Shown: positions 33,389 through 42,257, counted from the stretch's first letter. The stretch: DNA of 64,000 nt from Lachnospiraceae bacterium P6A3 (GCA_000702085.1 KL370861.1:746911-810910), one strand, 5' to 3'. Notes: generated by a model from the letters alone, not told the origin. Program-made: numbers and translations.

Positions 33389-35071
33389 ATGTACGGAATA
33401 ATATTTATCGTTGTAATCTTAATACTTCTCATAATAAGCGGTATCAGGATGTCCAAAGAGGAATCCGAAAAGATTACCGTTTTTTTACGTGATTCTTTCG
33501 GTAAGCCTTCTATCAAAAAGCTTACGGAAGCCAGAAAGGAATCCCTTAAAAGAAACCTTGATATGTTCCTTTCTTCGAAAAAAGAAGGAGAGTATATCGA
33601 TGATCTGACCTGGTGCGATACCGGGATGGAAGATGTTTTTCTGCAGATGGATAATTGTCTGAGTTCCGCGGGAGAGGAATATCTTTACAGAAATCTTCAT
33701 GATCTTTCGGGTTCGGTTGAGAGTATTGAGCATACCGATACAGTAGTAAGTGAATTGTATTCGGATGAATCCTTGAGAATAAATCTTGGAAAGGCTTTGA
33801 ATGAGCTTGGATTTGTCAAAGACAGATCTCTTCCGGAATATCTTGATAAGATTCTTTCTACGGATCGTATACTCAATCCGTTTTTCCATATTTTTGCGGA
33901 TATATGTTACATCCTTGCTATTATTGTTACTTTTTTTGTTCCCGTAATAGGTGTATTTTTTATTATTCTTCTTGTTGTATTACAGGTTTCTTCTTATTTT
34001 TCTTTCAAAAGGAAGGCTGATGAATGCTTATGCGGCTTTTCCATGATCATGGGCCTTGCTTCCATGGGTAAAGTACTTCCCTCTGTTAAAGACGGTGAAA
34101 CCGGAAAACTTCTGGACGAACTTTCCGGGGAACTAAGAGGGATCAGACTTAAAACGACATTTTCGGCACTTGTGATCAATTCCGGTTCGAATGCTACAGG
34201 CGGAATTTTCTCAATGCTTTTTACATACATTAATCTGTTATTCCATTTTGACCTGATAGCTGCTCAGATACTCCTCGGTAAGATCGCAGCTTCCAAAGAC
34301 AGTGTTTTGAATGCTTATGAGCGCACCGGATATCTGGATATGTGCCTTTCCGTTGCTTCTTACAGGGCTTTTCTTGAAACAAAGGGCGGTTTTTGCAAGC
34401 CTGTATTTACCGAAGACAGGTGCATTTGCATTAAGGACGGTTTTAATCCGCTTATTGATTCTCCTGTTGCAAATGATGTTACGAATTCCGGCGGAGTTCT
34501 TATCACAGGATCAAATGCCAGCGGTAAATCCACTTACATGAGGATGATCGCCGTTAATGCCATCCTTGCTCAGACAGTTTCCACATGCCCATCCTCGGAA
34601 TACAAGGGCTCTGTGTTCGGTATTTATTCATCCATTGCCGTAAATGATTCCATTCTTAAGGGAGAGTCGTATTTTATGGCAGAAATAAGAAGCCTTAAGA
34701 GGATAGTGGATGCTTCGGATAATGAAACCAGACCTGTTATCTGCTTTATCGACGAGATCTTCAAGGGAACTAATACTGCCGAGAGGATTGCTGCCGCCGA
34801 TGCTGTACTTCATTATCTGAGAGATAAGGGAGTTCTGGTATTTGCTGCCACCCATGACCACGAACTTACCTCGCTGGCAGCGGATCTTTACGATAATGTT
34901 CATTTCAGCGAAAAAATAGAAGGAGATGACGTTTTATTTACGTATAAGCTTGAAAAAGGCCCCTCCGTAAGCACCAATGCCATAGCACTTTTAAGGAAAA
35001 ACGGCTTTCCCGAAGAAGTTATTGCAAGAAGTGAAAAATTGTGTGCTTCCCTTGACTGGAAAGCCTTCTAA
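33389..35071 (+). CDS. Membrane-associated MutS-like ATPase
   Basis: 560 residues. An N-terminal membrane helix (about 3-20), two more near 170-212, then the MutS-type ABC ATPase: Walker A ITGSNASGKSTYM (about 370-383), signature region YFMAEIRSLKRIV, Walker B ICFIDEIFKGTNTAER (about 451-466) and the histidine switch FAATHDHEL. The mismatch-recognition, connector and most lever domains of true MutS are absent, so it is not the repair MutS encoded at 42258. Its role, possibly a membrane-linked DNA or nucleotide sensor, is not established. The ATG lies seven bases behind a terminator T tract and has no SD. Confidence 0.85.
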   Translation: MYGIIFIVVILILLIISGIRMSKEESEKITVFLRDSFGKPSIKKLTEARKESLKRNLDMFLSSKKEGEYIDDLTWCDTGMEDVFLQMDNCLSSAGEEYLYRNLHDLSGSVESIEHTDTVVSELYSDESLRINLGKALNELGFVKDRSLPEYLDKILSTDRILNPFFHIFADICYILAIIVTFFVPVIGVFFIILLVVLQVSSYFSFKRKADECLCGFSMIMGLASMGKVLPSVKDGETGKLLDELSGELRGIRLKTTFSALVINSGSNATGGIFSMLFTYINLLFHFDLIAAQILLGKIAASKDSVLNAYERTGYLDMCLSVASYRAFLETKGGFCKPVFTEDRCICIKDGFNPLIDSPVANDVTNSGGVLITGSNASGKSTYMRMIAVNAILAQTVSTCPSSEYKGSVFGIYSSIAVNDSILKGESYFMAEIRSLKRIVDASDNETRPVICFIDEIFKGTNTAERIAAADAVLHYLRDKGVLVFAATHDHELTSLAADLYDNVHFSEKIEGDDVLFTYKLEKGPSVSTNAIALLRKNGFPEEVIARSEKLCASLDWKAF

Positions 35072-35152
35072 AAGGTATACTAAATAGAGTGTTTTAGTGG
35101 GTTATGCCCCGATTTTTCCGTACAATATGTAGTCGGCCGTCGGAGGTTAATT

Positions 35153-35329
35153 ATGGATAAATTCATTGCATTTTCCAATTCGTTTTTGTCTTATCTGCTC
35201 CTTATGATAATAATTGTCGCAGTGGCGGCTCTCGGTTTTGCGGCCGGAAGAATACTGAGGAACAGAAAGGACTCAAAATCGGTCAAGGAAGTATCTTCAG
35301 AAGCTGTTACATCCGGATCCGATAATTGA
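35153..35329 (+). CDS. 58-residue single-pass membrane protein
   Basis: Short frame starting MDKFIAFSNSFLSYLLLM, with one membrane helix (about residues 11-35), then a basic stop-transfer segment GRILRNRKDSKS and a serine-rich polar tail. CGGAGG lies six bases before the ATG and a strong terminator begins nine bases after the stop, so it is a genuine small gene. No known motif. Similar small membrane proteins are scattered in clostridia without function. A TACAAT (35121-35126) upstream could be its -10. Confidence 0.75.
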   Translation: MDKFIAFSNSFLSYLLLMIIIVAVAALGFAAGRILRNRKDSKSVKEVSSEAVTSGSDN

Positions 35330-35337
35330 TAAGTCTG

Positions 35338-35375
35338 AAAAAGGATACGGTCTGATCGTATCCTTTTTATTTTTG
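35338..35375 (+). terminator. Rho-independent terminator after the small membrane gene
   Basis: 12-bp stem AAAAAGGATACG (35338-35349) / CGTATCCTTTTT (35357-35368), 7-base loop, followed by ATTTTTG. Ends about 14 bases before the WYL regulator start. The A/T ends make it potentially bidirectional. Confidence 0.88.
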
Positions 35376-35388
35376 TAAAAAGTTGCAC

Positions 35389-36357
35389 ATGAATATATAT
35401 AACAATAAGACCAGAATTCTGCTTATCCTGGATATTCTGAAAAATAAAACAGATGAGAATCATGCACTTAAAGCTTCGGATTTGCTTGAAAGTATCCAAA
35501 ATGAAGGGCTTAAGTGTGACAGAAAGACTTTATATGATGATATAAAGTCGCTTACGGATGCGGGCTTTGATATTATTCATGAATCCGGCGGCGGATATAA
35601 GCTTGTTTCAAGAGAATTTGAAGATGCCGAATTGAGACTCCTTGCGGATGCCGTTTATTCATCGAAATTCATTTCTGCGGGAAAAACCAAGATTTTGGCG
35701 GGAAAGCTGAAGGAACAGACAAGTACTTACATGGCGTCCACCATGATAAGAAATATTTATTCCTCGGATACCAAAACACCCAACGAGGATGTTCTGTATA
35801 ATGTGGATACTTTATCAAGGGCCATTCAGGATGAAAAAAAGGTTGAGTTTGAATATTTGGTATGGGGCCCGGATAAAAAGCTGGTTACTAAGGGAAAAAA
35901 GAAAAGAGTATTAAGCCCCTGGTCTCTTATATGGCAGGATCAGAATTATTATCTTCTGGCATATGATTCAGAAGCCGGTAAGATGAAACATTTCCGTGTC
36001 GATAAGATGAGGCATGTGACATGTACCGATGAGGGACGTGAAGGAGCCGAAGAATATAAGAAAATCGATATTTCCTCATACGTGGAAGAAACCTTTTCCA
36101 TGTACGGAGGCAAGCAGGAGACTGTAATACTTGATTTTCCCGAAGAACTGATAGGTATCGCTTATGACAGATTCGGTACCGATGTCGCACAGAGAAAAGG
36201 CGAAAAAGGAAGAATTGTCATAAGAACCAAATGCTATGTATCAAACCAGTTCTACGGCTGGCTGTCAGGCCTGGGTAAGGATGTTAAACTGGCAGGTCCC
36301 GATACGGCAGTTAAAGCATATAAAGACTATTTAAAATCATTGTTGGAAAATATGTAA
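35389..36357 (+). CDS. WYL-domain transcriptional regulator
   Basis: 322 residues. An N-terminal helix-turn-helix (ILDILKNKTDENHALKASDL then CDRKTLYDDIKSL, about 10-60) is followed by a WYL domain (about 145-220: VEFEYLVWGPDKK, LSPWSLIWQDQNYYLLAYD, FRVDKMRHV) and a C-terminal WCX-like domain. WYL regulators bind small ligands or nucleic acids and frequently sit near defence or DNA-metabolism genes. Here it lies between a MutS-like ATPase and anaerobic nucleotide reductase. ATG 35389 has no SD and only ~14 bases behind the terminator T tract, so the transcript may be leaderless; a TTG at 35383 is the alternative. Confidence 0.88.
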   Translation: MNIYNNKTRILLILDILKNKTDENHALKASDLLESIQNEGLKCDRKTLYDDIKSLTDAGFDIIHESGGGYKLVSREFEDAELRLLADAVYSSKFISAGKTKILAGKLKEQTSTYMASTMIRNIYSSDTKTPNEDVLYNVDTLSRAIQDEKKVEFEYLVWGPDKKLVTKGKKKRVLSPWSLIWQDQNYYLLAYDSEAGKMKHFRVDKMRHVTCTDEGREGAEEYKKIDISSYVEETFSMYGGKQETVILDFPEELIGIAYDRFGTDVAQRKGEKGRIVIRTKCYVSNQFYGWLSGLGKDVKLAGPDTAVKAYKDYLKSLLENM

Positions 36358-36371
36358 CCCGGAGGAACGTC

Positions 36372-38537
36372 GTGGCAGAAAGCATCGATTACGGAAAAAT
36401 CTATAAACCTTCGTCTGAAGTTTATGTGATCAAAAAGGACGGATCCAAGGAAATCTTCAATGTGCAGAAGGTTATTAATGCTGTCGGAAAGAGTGCATAC
36501 AGAGCTCTTACGGAATTTTCCGATGAAGATAACAGAAAGATCTGTGAGCTTATTATCGAAAAGGTTGATTCCCTTCCCGAAAATGAGATACCGATCCCAA
36601 AGATGCACAACATCGTAGAAGAGGTTCTCGAAAAGGTTAAACCGATTGTTGCCAAAAGCTACAGGGATTATCGCAATTACAAGCAGGACTTTGTAAGAAT
36701 GCTTGACGATGTATATAAGAAATCCCAGTCTATCATGTACATCGGTGACAAGGAGAATTCCAATACGGATTCCGCACTGGTTTCGACCAAGAGAAGTCTT
36801 ATTTTCAACCAGCTGAATAAAGAGTTATACCAGAAGTTCTTCCTTACCACCGAAGAGATTCAGGCCTGCCGTGACGGATATATCTATATTCATGATATGT
36901 CCTCCAGACGTGATACCATGAATTGCTGTCTTTTTGATATCGCATCCGTTTTGAAGGGCGGATTTGAGATGGGCAATATCTGGTATAACGAGCCCAAGAG
37001 TCTTGATACCGCATTTGATGTAATGGGAGATATAGTACTCTCCGCGGCATCTCAGCAGTACGGTGGCTTTACCATTCCTTCCGTGGAATATACCCTTGAG
37101 CCTTATGCAAAGCTTTCGTATGAAAAGGCCAGAAAAAAATATATGGATCTCGGCGTTCCCGAAGAAAAAGCTTCCGAGGCTGCACTTGCGGGAGTTGAAA
37201 GGGAATTTGAGCAGGGCTTCCAGGGATGGGAATATAAATTCAATACTGTTGCTTCCAGCAGAGGCGATTATCCTTTCATAACCGTGACCGCAGGTACCGG
37301 AACAAGTGATTTTCAGAAAATGGCAACCAAAGCCCTTTTGAAAGTACACATGGAAGGACAGGGCAAGAAGGGCAGAAAGAAACCCGTTCTTTTCCCCAAG
37401 ATTGTGTTCCTTTATGATGAAAAGCTTCACGGAGAAGGCGGAGAGCTTGAGGACATATTCGATCTTGCAGTTAAATGCTCTTCCAAGACCATGTATCCCG
37501 ATTACCTTTCCCTTACAGGTGAAGGTTATGTTCCGTCAATATATAAAAAGTACGGTAAGATTATTTCTCCCATGGGATGCAGAGCTTTCCTTTCTCCCTG
37601 GTATGAAAAAGGCGGAATTGAACCCGCAGGCGAAGATGATGAGCCCGTTTATATCGGACGTTTTAATATAGGCGTTGTTTCACTGCATCTTCCTATGATC
37701 CTTGCCCGCAGCAGAAAAGAGAACAGGGATTTCTATGAGATCCTTGACTATTATCTTGAACTTATAAGAAATCTTCATTTAAGGACCTATTCTTACCTGG
37801 GTGAAATGAAGGCTTCCACCAATCCTCTTGCTTACTGTATGGGAGGATTCAGAGGCGGACACCTGGAACTTTCCGACAAGATAAAACCTCTTCTTGAGTC
37901 CGCAACGGCATCCTTTGGAATAACCGCTTTAAATGAACTTCAGCAGCTATATAATCACAAATCGCTGGTTGAAGACGCGGAATTTTCTCTTGAAGTCATG
38001 AGACATATCAACGAGAAGATTGCTCAGTTTAAAAAAGAAGACCATAAGCTTTATGCAATTTACGGAACTCCCGCTGAAAACCTTTGCGGTCTTCAGGTCA
38101 AGCAGTTCAGGAACAAATTCGGAATAGTTGAAGGTGTATCCGACAGGGAATATGTATCCAATTCATTCCATTGTCATGTTACCGAGGATATATCACCCAT
38201 AGAAAAACAGGACTATGAAAAGAGATTCTGGGATCTGTTTAACGGCGGAAAAATCCAGTATGTAAAATATCCCGTTGATTATAATCTTGTTGCCATCAAA
38301 ACTCTTATAAGACGTGCCATGAAGATGGGATTTTATGAAGGTGTAAATCTGTCGCTTTCTTATTGTGATGATTGCGGTCATGAAGAGTTATCAATGGATG
38401 TTTGCCCCGTATGCGGCAGCAGAAACCTGACCAAGATCGACCGTATGAACGGTTATCTGTCTTATTCAAGAACTCATGGTGACACCAGGCTTAACGATGC
38501 CAAGATGATCGAGATTTCGGAAAGAAGATCCATGTAA
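36372..38537 (+). CDS. nrdD: Anaerobic ribonucleoside-triphosphate reductase
   Basis: 721 residues; glycyl-radical enzyme making dNTPs without oxygen. N-terminal ATP-cone (VIKKDGSKEIFNVQKV, about 18-110) for allosteric control, the large barrel with IYIHDMSSRRDTMNCC, and a C-terminal zinc site formed by C665, C668, C678 and C681. The radical glycine is G694 in RMNGYLSYS, 28 residues from the end as expected. GTG start five bases behind GGAGGA. It shares a base with nrdG (TAATG), which encodes its activase. Typical of a strict or facultative anaerobe. Confidence 0.96.
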   Translation: MAESIDYGKIYKPSSEVYVIKKDGSKEIFNVQKVINAVGKSAYRALTEFSDEDNRKICELIIEKVDSLPENEIPIPKMHNIVEEVLEKVKPIVAKSYRDYRNYKQDFVRMLDDVYKKSQSIMYIGDKENSNTDSALVSTKRSLIFNQLNKELYQKFFLTTEEIQACRDGYIYIHDMSSRRDTMNCCLFDIASVLKGGFEMGNIWYNEPKSLDTAFDVMGDIVLSAASQQYGGFTIPSVEYTLEPYAKLSYEKARKKYMDLGVPEEKASEAALAGVEREFEQGFQGWEYKFNTVASSRGDYPFITVTAGTGTSDFQKMATKALLKVHMEGQGKKGRKKPVLFPKIVFLYDEKLHGEGGELEDIFDLAVKCSSKTMYPDYLSLTGEGYVPSIYKKYGKIISPMGCRAFLSPWYEKGGIEPAGEDDEPVYIGRFNIGVVSLHLPMILARSRKENRDFYEILDYYLELIRNLHLRTYSYLGEMKASTNPLAYCMGGFRGGHLELSDKIKPLLESATASFGITALNELQQLYNHKSLVEDAEFSLEVMRHINEKIAQFKKEDHKLYAIYGTPAENLCGLQVKQFRNKFGIVEGVSDREYVSNSFHCHVTEDISPIEKQDYEKRFWDLFNGGKIQYVKYPVDYNLVAIKTLIRRAMKMGFYEGVNLSLSYCDDCGHEELSMDVCPVCGSRNLTKIDRMNGYLSYSRTHGDTRLNDAKMIEISERRSM

Positions 38538-39097
38538 TGAGATATCATGATATTACAAAAGATGATATGAAAAACGGTGACGGACTACGTATCGTTCTTT
38601 GGGTATCCGGTTGTTCACATATGTGCAGTCAGTGCCAGAACCCTCAGACATGGGATCCCGACGGCGGCATATACTTTGACGATAATGCGAGGAAAGAACT
38701 TTTTGATCTCCTTGCACGTGATTATATCTCCGGACTCACCTTAAGCGGCGGTGATCCTCTCTATCCCGGCAACCGTGATGAAATTACGAATCTTCTTAAG
38801 TCCTTTAAAGATAAGTTTCCCAAGAAGACAGTATGGCTTTATACCGGCTATACCTGGGAAGAAATCAAAATGTTGCCTCTTATGAAATACGTGGATGTCG
38901 TCGTCGACGGAAAATACGACAAAAACCTTCGCGATGTAACCCTTCTCTGGAAGGGAAGTTCTAACCAGCGTGTTATCGACGTTCAGGATTCCCTTGCTTC
39001 CGGTGAAGTTAAGATTCATTGTCCCGACCATTATTCTGTACTGGATCCAAATTCAGTATATGGCAGTTCTAAATCAGGTGTTCCTTGCATGTACTAA
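38537..39097 (+). CDS. nrdG: Anaerobic ribonucleotide reductase activating protein
   Basis: 186-residue radical SAM protein that installs the glycyl radical on NrdD. The cluster motif is GCSHMCSQCQNP (C-x3-C-x2-C) followed by GLTLSGGDPLYPGN and YTGYTWEEI, all diagnostic. Start overlaps the nrdD stop. The C-terminal half (VVDGKYDKNLRDVTLLWKGS) is complete, and the gene is followed by the large inverted repeat, not by a conventional terminator. Confidence 0.96.
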   Translation: MRYHDITKDDMKNGDGLRIVLWVSGCSHMCSQCQNPQTWDPDGGIYFDDNARKELFDLLARDYISGLTLSGGDPLYPGNRDEITNLLKSFKDKFPKKTVWLYTGYTWEEIKMLPLMKYVDVVVDGKYDKNLRDVTLLWKGSSNQRVIDVQDSLASGEVKIHCPDHYSVLDPNSVYGSSKSGVPCMY

Positions 39098-39102
39098 TGT
39101 AA

Positions 39103-39293
39103 GGCCATGAACAAGTTCTTGTCAGTATTTTTGCGATTTTGCCGACTCACTTAATGAACAGAGTTTCGCAAGATTGCTTCGAGGACTTGTTTGAGCGTAG
39201 CGAGTTCCGCAGAAGCAATCTGTTTTGCGAAACGAATGTGAATTTAGTGAGTACGGCGCATGAGCACAAATACTGACAAGCTTGTACATGGCC
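39103..39293 (+). repeat. 191-base imperfect inverted repeat (palindromic element) between nrdG and dut
   Basis: The two halves fold on each other over almost their whole length. Matching arms: GGCCATG (39103) with CATGGCC (39287-39293); CTTGTCAGTATTT (39118-39130) with AAATACTGACAAG (39268-39280); GCCGACTCACT (39141-39151) with AGTGAGTACGGC (39246-39257); GTTTCGCAA (39163-39171) with TTGCGAAAC (39225-39233); AGATTGCTTC (39171-39180) with GAAGCAATCT (39212-39221). The apex carries GGACTTG/CGAGTTCC around TTTGAGCGTAG. There is no T tract and no coding frame. It could be a palindromic mobile unit, a structured RNA or an mRNA-stabilising hairpin. Confidence 0.85.
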
Positions 39294-39309
39294 GTAGATA
39301 GGAGAAATC

Positions 39310-39816
39310 ATGACCAGAGTAGGTAAATTTGAGAAAGTATCATTTGATCAGTTTAAGTCAGGAATGGAAGACTTTGGACTGGATGACGCGATATTAAAAG
39401 AAAAGTATGATCATATTCAGCTTCCCGTAAGAGCGACCACAGGAAGTGCGGGCTATGACATCAGGACTACTGTGGATATTCATCTCGAGCCCGGTCAGAC
39501 CGTGAAGATTCCCACCGGAATCAGAGTTTCCATGCTTGAGGACTGGATGCTTGCCGTATTCCCCAGAAGCGGCCTCGGATTCAAATTCAGACTTCAGCTG
39601 AACAATACAGTAGGAATCATCGACAGCGATTACTATTTTTCCGATAACGAGGGACATATTTTCGTTAAACTTACCAATGATTCCAATGAGGGGAAAGTTG
39701 TTGACCTCAAAGAAGGCGATGCCTTTGCCCAGGGAATATTCCTTCCTTACGGCATTACCGAAGATGATCAGGTTACCGCGTCCAGAAACGGCGGCTTTGG
39801 AAGTACGGGAAAATAA
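39310..39816 (+). CDS. dut: dUTP diphosphatase
   Basis: 168 residues of the trimeric dUTPase family. Hydrolyses dUTP to dUMP, keeping uracil out of DNA and supplying thymidylate synthesis. Five motifs visible: GSAGYDIRT (I), FPRSGLGFK (II), VGIIDSDYY (III), DAFAQGIFLPYG (IV) and the C-terminal RNGGFGSTGK (V). An N-terminal extension of ~40 residues precedes motif I. GGAG SD just behind the inverted repeat. A terminator follows. Location behind nrdDG fits deoxynucleotide metabolism. Confidence 0.95.
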   Translation: MTRVGKFEKVSFDQFKSGMEDFGLDDAILKEKYDHIQLPVRATTGSAGYDIRTTVDIHLEPGQTVKIPTGIRVSMLEDWMLAVFPRSGLGFKFRLQLNNTVGIIDSDYYFSDNEGHIFVKLTNDSNEGKVVDLKEGDAFAQGIFLPYGITEDDQVTASRNGGFGSTGK

Positions 39817-39840
39817 GCAGAAAACACATATGTAGAATTA

Positions 39841-39862
39841 AATACTATATATAGTGTTTTTT
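39841..39862 (+). terminator. Terminator after dut
   Basis: AATACTA/TAGTGTT stem (39841-39847 with 39852-39858, one T-G pair), TATA loop, T6 run. AT-rich and moderate in stability. Confidence 0.65.
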
Positions 39863-39875
39863 AATAATATTTTAA

Positions 39876-39905
39876 TTGTTTTTCTATATCTGTTTGATGT
39901 ATTAT
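39876..39905 (+). promoter_or_regulatory. Candidate promoter for degV-miaB-mutSL
   Basis: TTGTTT (39876-39881), 18-base spacer, TATTAT (39900-39905). Leader of about 45 bases to the degV ATG. Confidence 0.5.
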
Positions 39906-39955
39906 ATCACTCGGTGTAAGCTATAACTTACTTTAGATTTGACCGGAGGTATAAT

Positions 39956-40822
39956 ATGTTTAAGATCTACACAGATAACGGATCCGATATTCCTGAGGAT
40001 TATGCCGCAGAGCATGGTATTGAAACCATCAACCTTGCTACAATAATCGACGGAGTGGTGTATAATCAGGGAGTTGAACTCCCCAAAGAAGAGTTCTATA
40101 AAAGACTTGCCGAAGGTGCAAAGCCTTCAACATCACAGGTTAATCCCGATCAGGCTAAGAAATTCTTTGAAGAAAGAATCGACGAGGCTGATGAATTCCT
40201 GTTTATAGGTATTTCAACAGGTCTTTCGGGCACCGTTCAGAGCGTTATAGCCGGTGCTAAAGAAGTAATGGAGAAGCATCCCGGAAAGAGAATTGAAGTT
40301 GTTGATTCCCTTACGGGTTCACTCGGAGAAATGCTTCTTGTAACAAAGGCCGTTGATATGAGAGATGCAGGCAAGAGCTTTGACGAGACAGTCTCATACG
40401 TTCGTGAAAATGCCATACATGCATGCCTTGCTATCACAGTAGATAATCTCATGGATCTTTGGAGAGGCGGAAGAGTAAGCAAGACAAGCGCTGTAATCGG
40501 TACAGTCGCTGCAATTAAGCCTTTCATTACCGTCAATAATGAAGGCAAACTCGATGCGGGCGGCAAGATCAGAGGCAGAAAAAAGAGCCTTGATCATATA
40601 GTTGATTATATGGAAGAGCATATGGGATCATACCGTGATATGAACGATACCATTATGGTTGCTCACGGAAATTGTCCCGAAGATGCCGAATATCTTAAAA
40701 ATTTAATTGAGGAGCGTCTGGGCTTTAAGAAGTTTATGGTAAACAGCATTGGCCCTATGATCGGTACACATACCGGACCTACCATTTGTCTGGCCGGATA
40801 TTTTGGTGAAACACGCTCCTGA
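39956..40822 (+). CDS. DegV-family fatty-acid-binding protein
   Basis: 288 residues. The DegV fold binds a fatty acid between two domains; Firmicutes members (FakB) present fatty acids to the kinase FakA for incorporation into phospholipid. Signatures: YTDNGSDIPEDYA, GAKPSTSQVNPDQ, FIGISTGLSGTVQS, DSLTGSLGEMLLV and a C-terminal TGPTICLAGYFG. CGGAGG SD. Which of the many DegV subtypes this is, and whether a FakA exists, cannot be told here. It starts a unit continuing into miaB and mutSL. Confidence 0.92.
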   Translation: MFKIYTDNGSDIPEDYAAEHGIETINLATIIDGVVYNQGVELPKEEFYKRLAEGAKPSTSQVNPDQAKKFFEERIDEADEFLFIGISTGLSGTVQSVIAGAKEVMEKHPGKRIEVVDSLTGSLGEMLLVTKAVDMRDAGKSFDETVSYVRENAIHACLAITVDNLMDLWRGGRVSKTSAVIGTVAAIKPFITVNNEGKLDAGGKIRGRKKSLDHIVDYMEEHMGSYRDMNDTIMVAHGNCPEDAEYLKNLIEERLGFKKFMVNSIGPMIGTHTGPTICLAGYFGETRS

Positions 40823-40832
40823 TGGAGTGCTA

Positions 40833-42245
40833 ATGAAACAGTCAGACATTCTGGCAACAGAAAAACAGCTTTCTTTTATCAATGAGTCGGCAAATGCATT
40901 AAAAATTGCCGAAGAAAATATAGGACGTAAACTCACTGCATCCGTAGTCACTTTCGGATGTCAGATGAATGCGCGTGATTCCGAAAAATTAGCCGGTATC
41001 CTTGTATCTGCGGGATTTGAACTTCTCGAAGATACCGAGGATGCCGACTTTGTTTTGTATAATACCTGTACCGTCAGAGATAATGCCAATCAGAAACTGT
41101 ACGGTCATCTGGGCGAGGTTCATTCCAGGAAAAAGAAGAATCCGGATATGCTTATCGGAATATGCGGATGTCTTCCCCAGGAACCTTCAGCTTTTGAGCG
41201 TTTAAAGAAGTCCTATTCTTTTGTTGATCTTATATTCGGAACTCATAATCTTTACGCTTTCCCCGAGTATTTAAACAGACTGTTATCGGGCGAAAGACAT
41301 ATTTATGAGATCATGGATCATACCGACAACATCGTCGAAGACCTTCCCGTACTCAGAAAATATCCTTTTAAATCAGGCGTAAATATCATGTTCGGATGCA
41401 ATAATTTCTGTACTTATTGCATTGTTCCTCATGTCAGAGGAAGGGAAAGAAGCAGAGAAAGTGCCGATATTCTGTCAGAGGTTAAAAAACTTGCGGATTC
41501 AGGTGTAAAGGAGATCATGCTTCTGGGACAAAACGTTAATTCTTACGGTAACGGTCTTGAACATGAGATTTCTTTTCCCGAACTTTTGAAGAGAACCTGT
41601 GATATTCCCGGAATTGAGAGAGTCAGATTTATGACTTCGCATCCAAAGGATCTATCCGATGAACTCATAAAGACCATTAAAGAAAATGAGAAGATCTGCA
41701 GACATCTTCATCTTCCTCTTCAAAGCGGATCCACAAAAGTTCTTAAAGAGATGAACAGAAGATATACCAAGGAGCAGTATGTTGATCTTGCTCTTAAGAT
41801 AAGAAATGAGATTCCCGATATTGCCATGACAACCGATATTATGGTGGGATTTCCCGGTGAAACTTCTTCTGATATTGATGACACAATAGATGTGATCAAT
41901 AAAGTAAAATACGATAATGCTTTTACTTTTATCTATTCTAAAAGAATGGGTACACCCGCTGCTGTTAGGGAAGATCAGGTTCCCGAAACTCTTGTAAAAG
42001 AAAACTTTGACAGAGTTTTAAAGGTTGTTCAGGAGACTGCAAAAGAGCAGAGCCTCAGATGGCAGGGACAGGTATTGGATGCCCTTGTTGAGGAGGAAAA
42101 TTCCTCTATGGAAGGATATGTTACTGGTAGACTTTCCAATAATATGATCGTTCATTTTGAAGGCTGTAAAGAGATGATAGGAAATATCATTCCTGTTAGA
42201 CTGGATGAATGCAGGGGATTTTATTACATGGGAAGCAAGGCTTAA
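40833..42245 (+). CDS. miaB: tRNA-2-methylthio-N6-dimethylallyladenosine synthase MiaB
   Basis: 470 residues. Radical SAM methylthiotransferase acting on i6A37 of tRNA, the product of MiaA, whose gene is 6 kb downstream in the same block. UPF0004 N-terminal domain with FGCQMNARDSEK and NTCTVRDNA supplies three cysteines for the second cluster. The radical SAM cluster is C189, C193 and C196 in GCNNFCTYC, followed by VRGRERSR. A C-terminal TRAM domain (ALVEEENSSMEGYVTGRLS onward) completes it. Start ATG 40833 behind GGAG; earlier in-frame codons overlap degV. Confidence 0.96.
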   Translation: MKQSDILATEKQLSFINESANALKIAEENIGRKLTASVVTFGCQMNARDSEKLAGILVSAGFELLEDTEDADFVLYNTCTVRDNANQKLYGHLGEVHSRKKKNPDMLIGICGCLPQEPSAFERLKKSYSFVDLIFGTHNLYAFPEYLNRLLSGERHIYEIMDHTDNIVEDLPVLRKYPFKSGVNIMFGCNNFCTYCIVPHVRGRERSRESADILSEVKKLADSGVKEIMLLGQNVNSYGNGLEHEISFPELLKRTCDIPGIERVRFMTSHPKDLSDELIKTIKENEKICRHLHLPLQSGSTKVLKEMNRRYTKEQYVDLALKIRNEIPDIAMTTDIMVGFPGETSSDIDDTIDVINKVKYDNAFTFIYSKRMGTPAAVREDQVPETLVKENFDRVLKVVQETAKEQSLRWQGQVLDALVEEENSSMEGYVTGRLSNNMIVHFEGCKEMIGNIIPVRLDECRGFYYMGSKA

Positions 42246-42257
42246 AGGAGCTTTACG

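Noticed and set aside
35079-35117. Terminator behind the MutS-like gene (ACTAAA/TTTAGT and a GGG/CCC hairpin with T5)
   Set aside because: The stems are only 6 and 3 base pairs, too weak to call with confidence.
36825-37430. 201-codon frame on the - strand in nrdD
   Set aside because: Shadow of a highly conserved gene; no motif or regulatory context.
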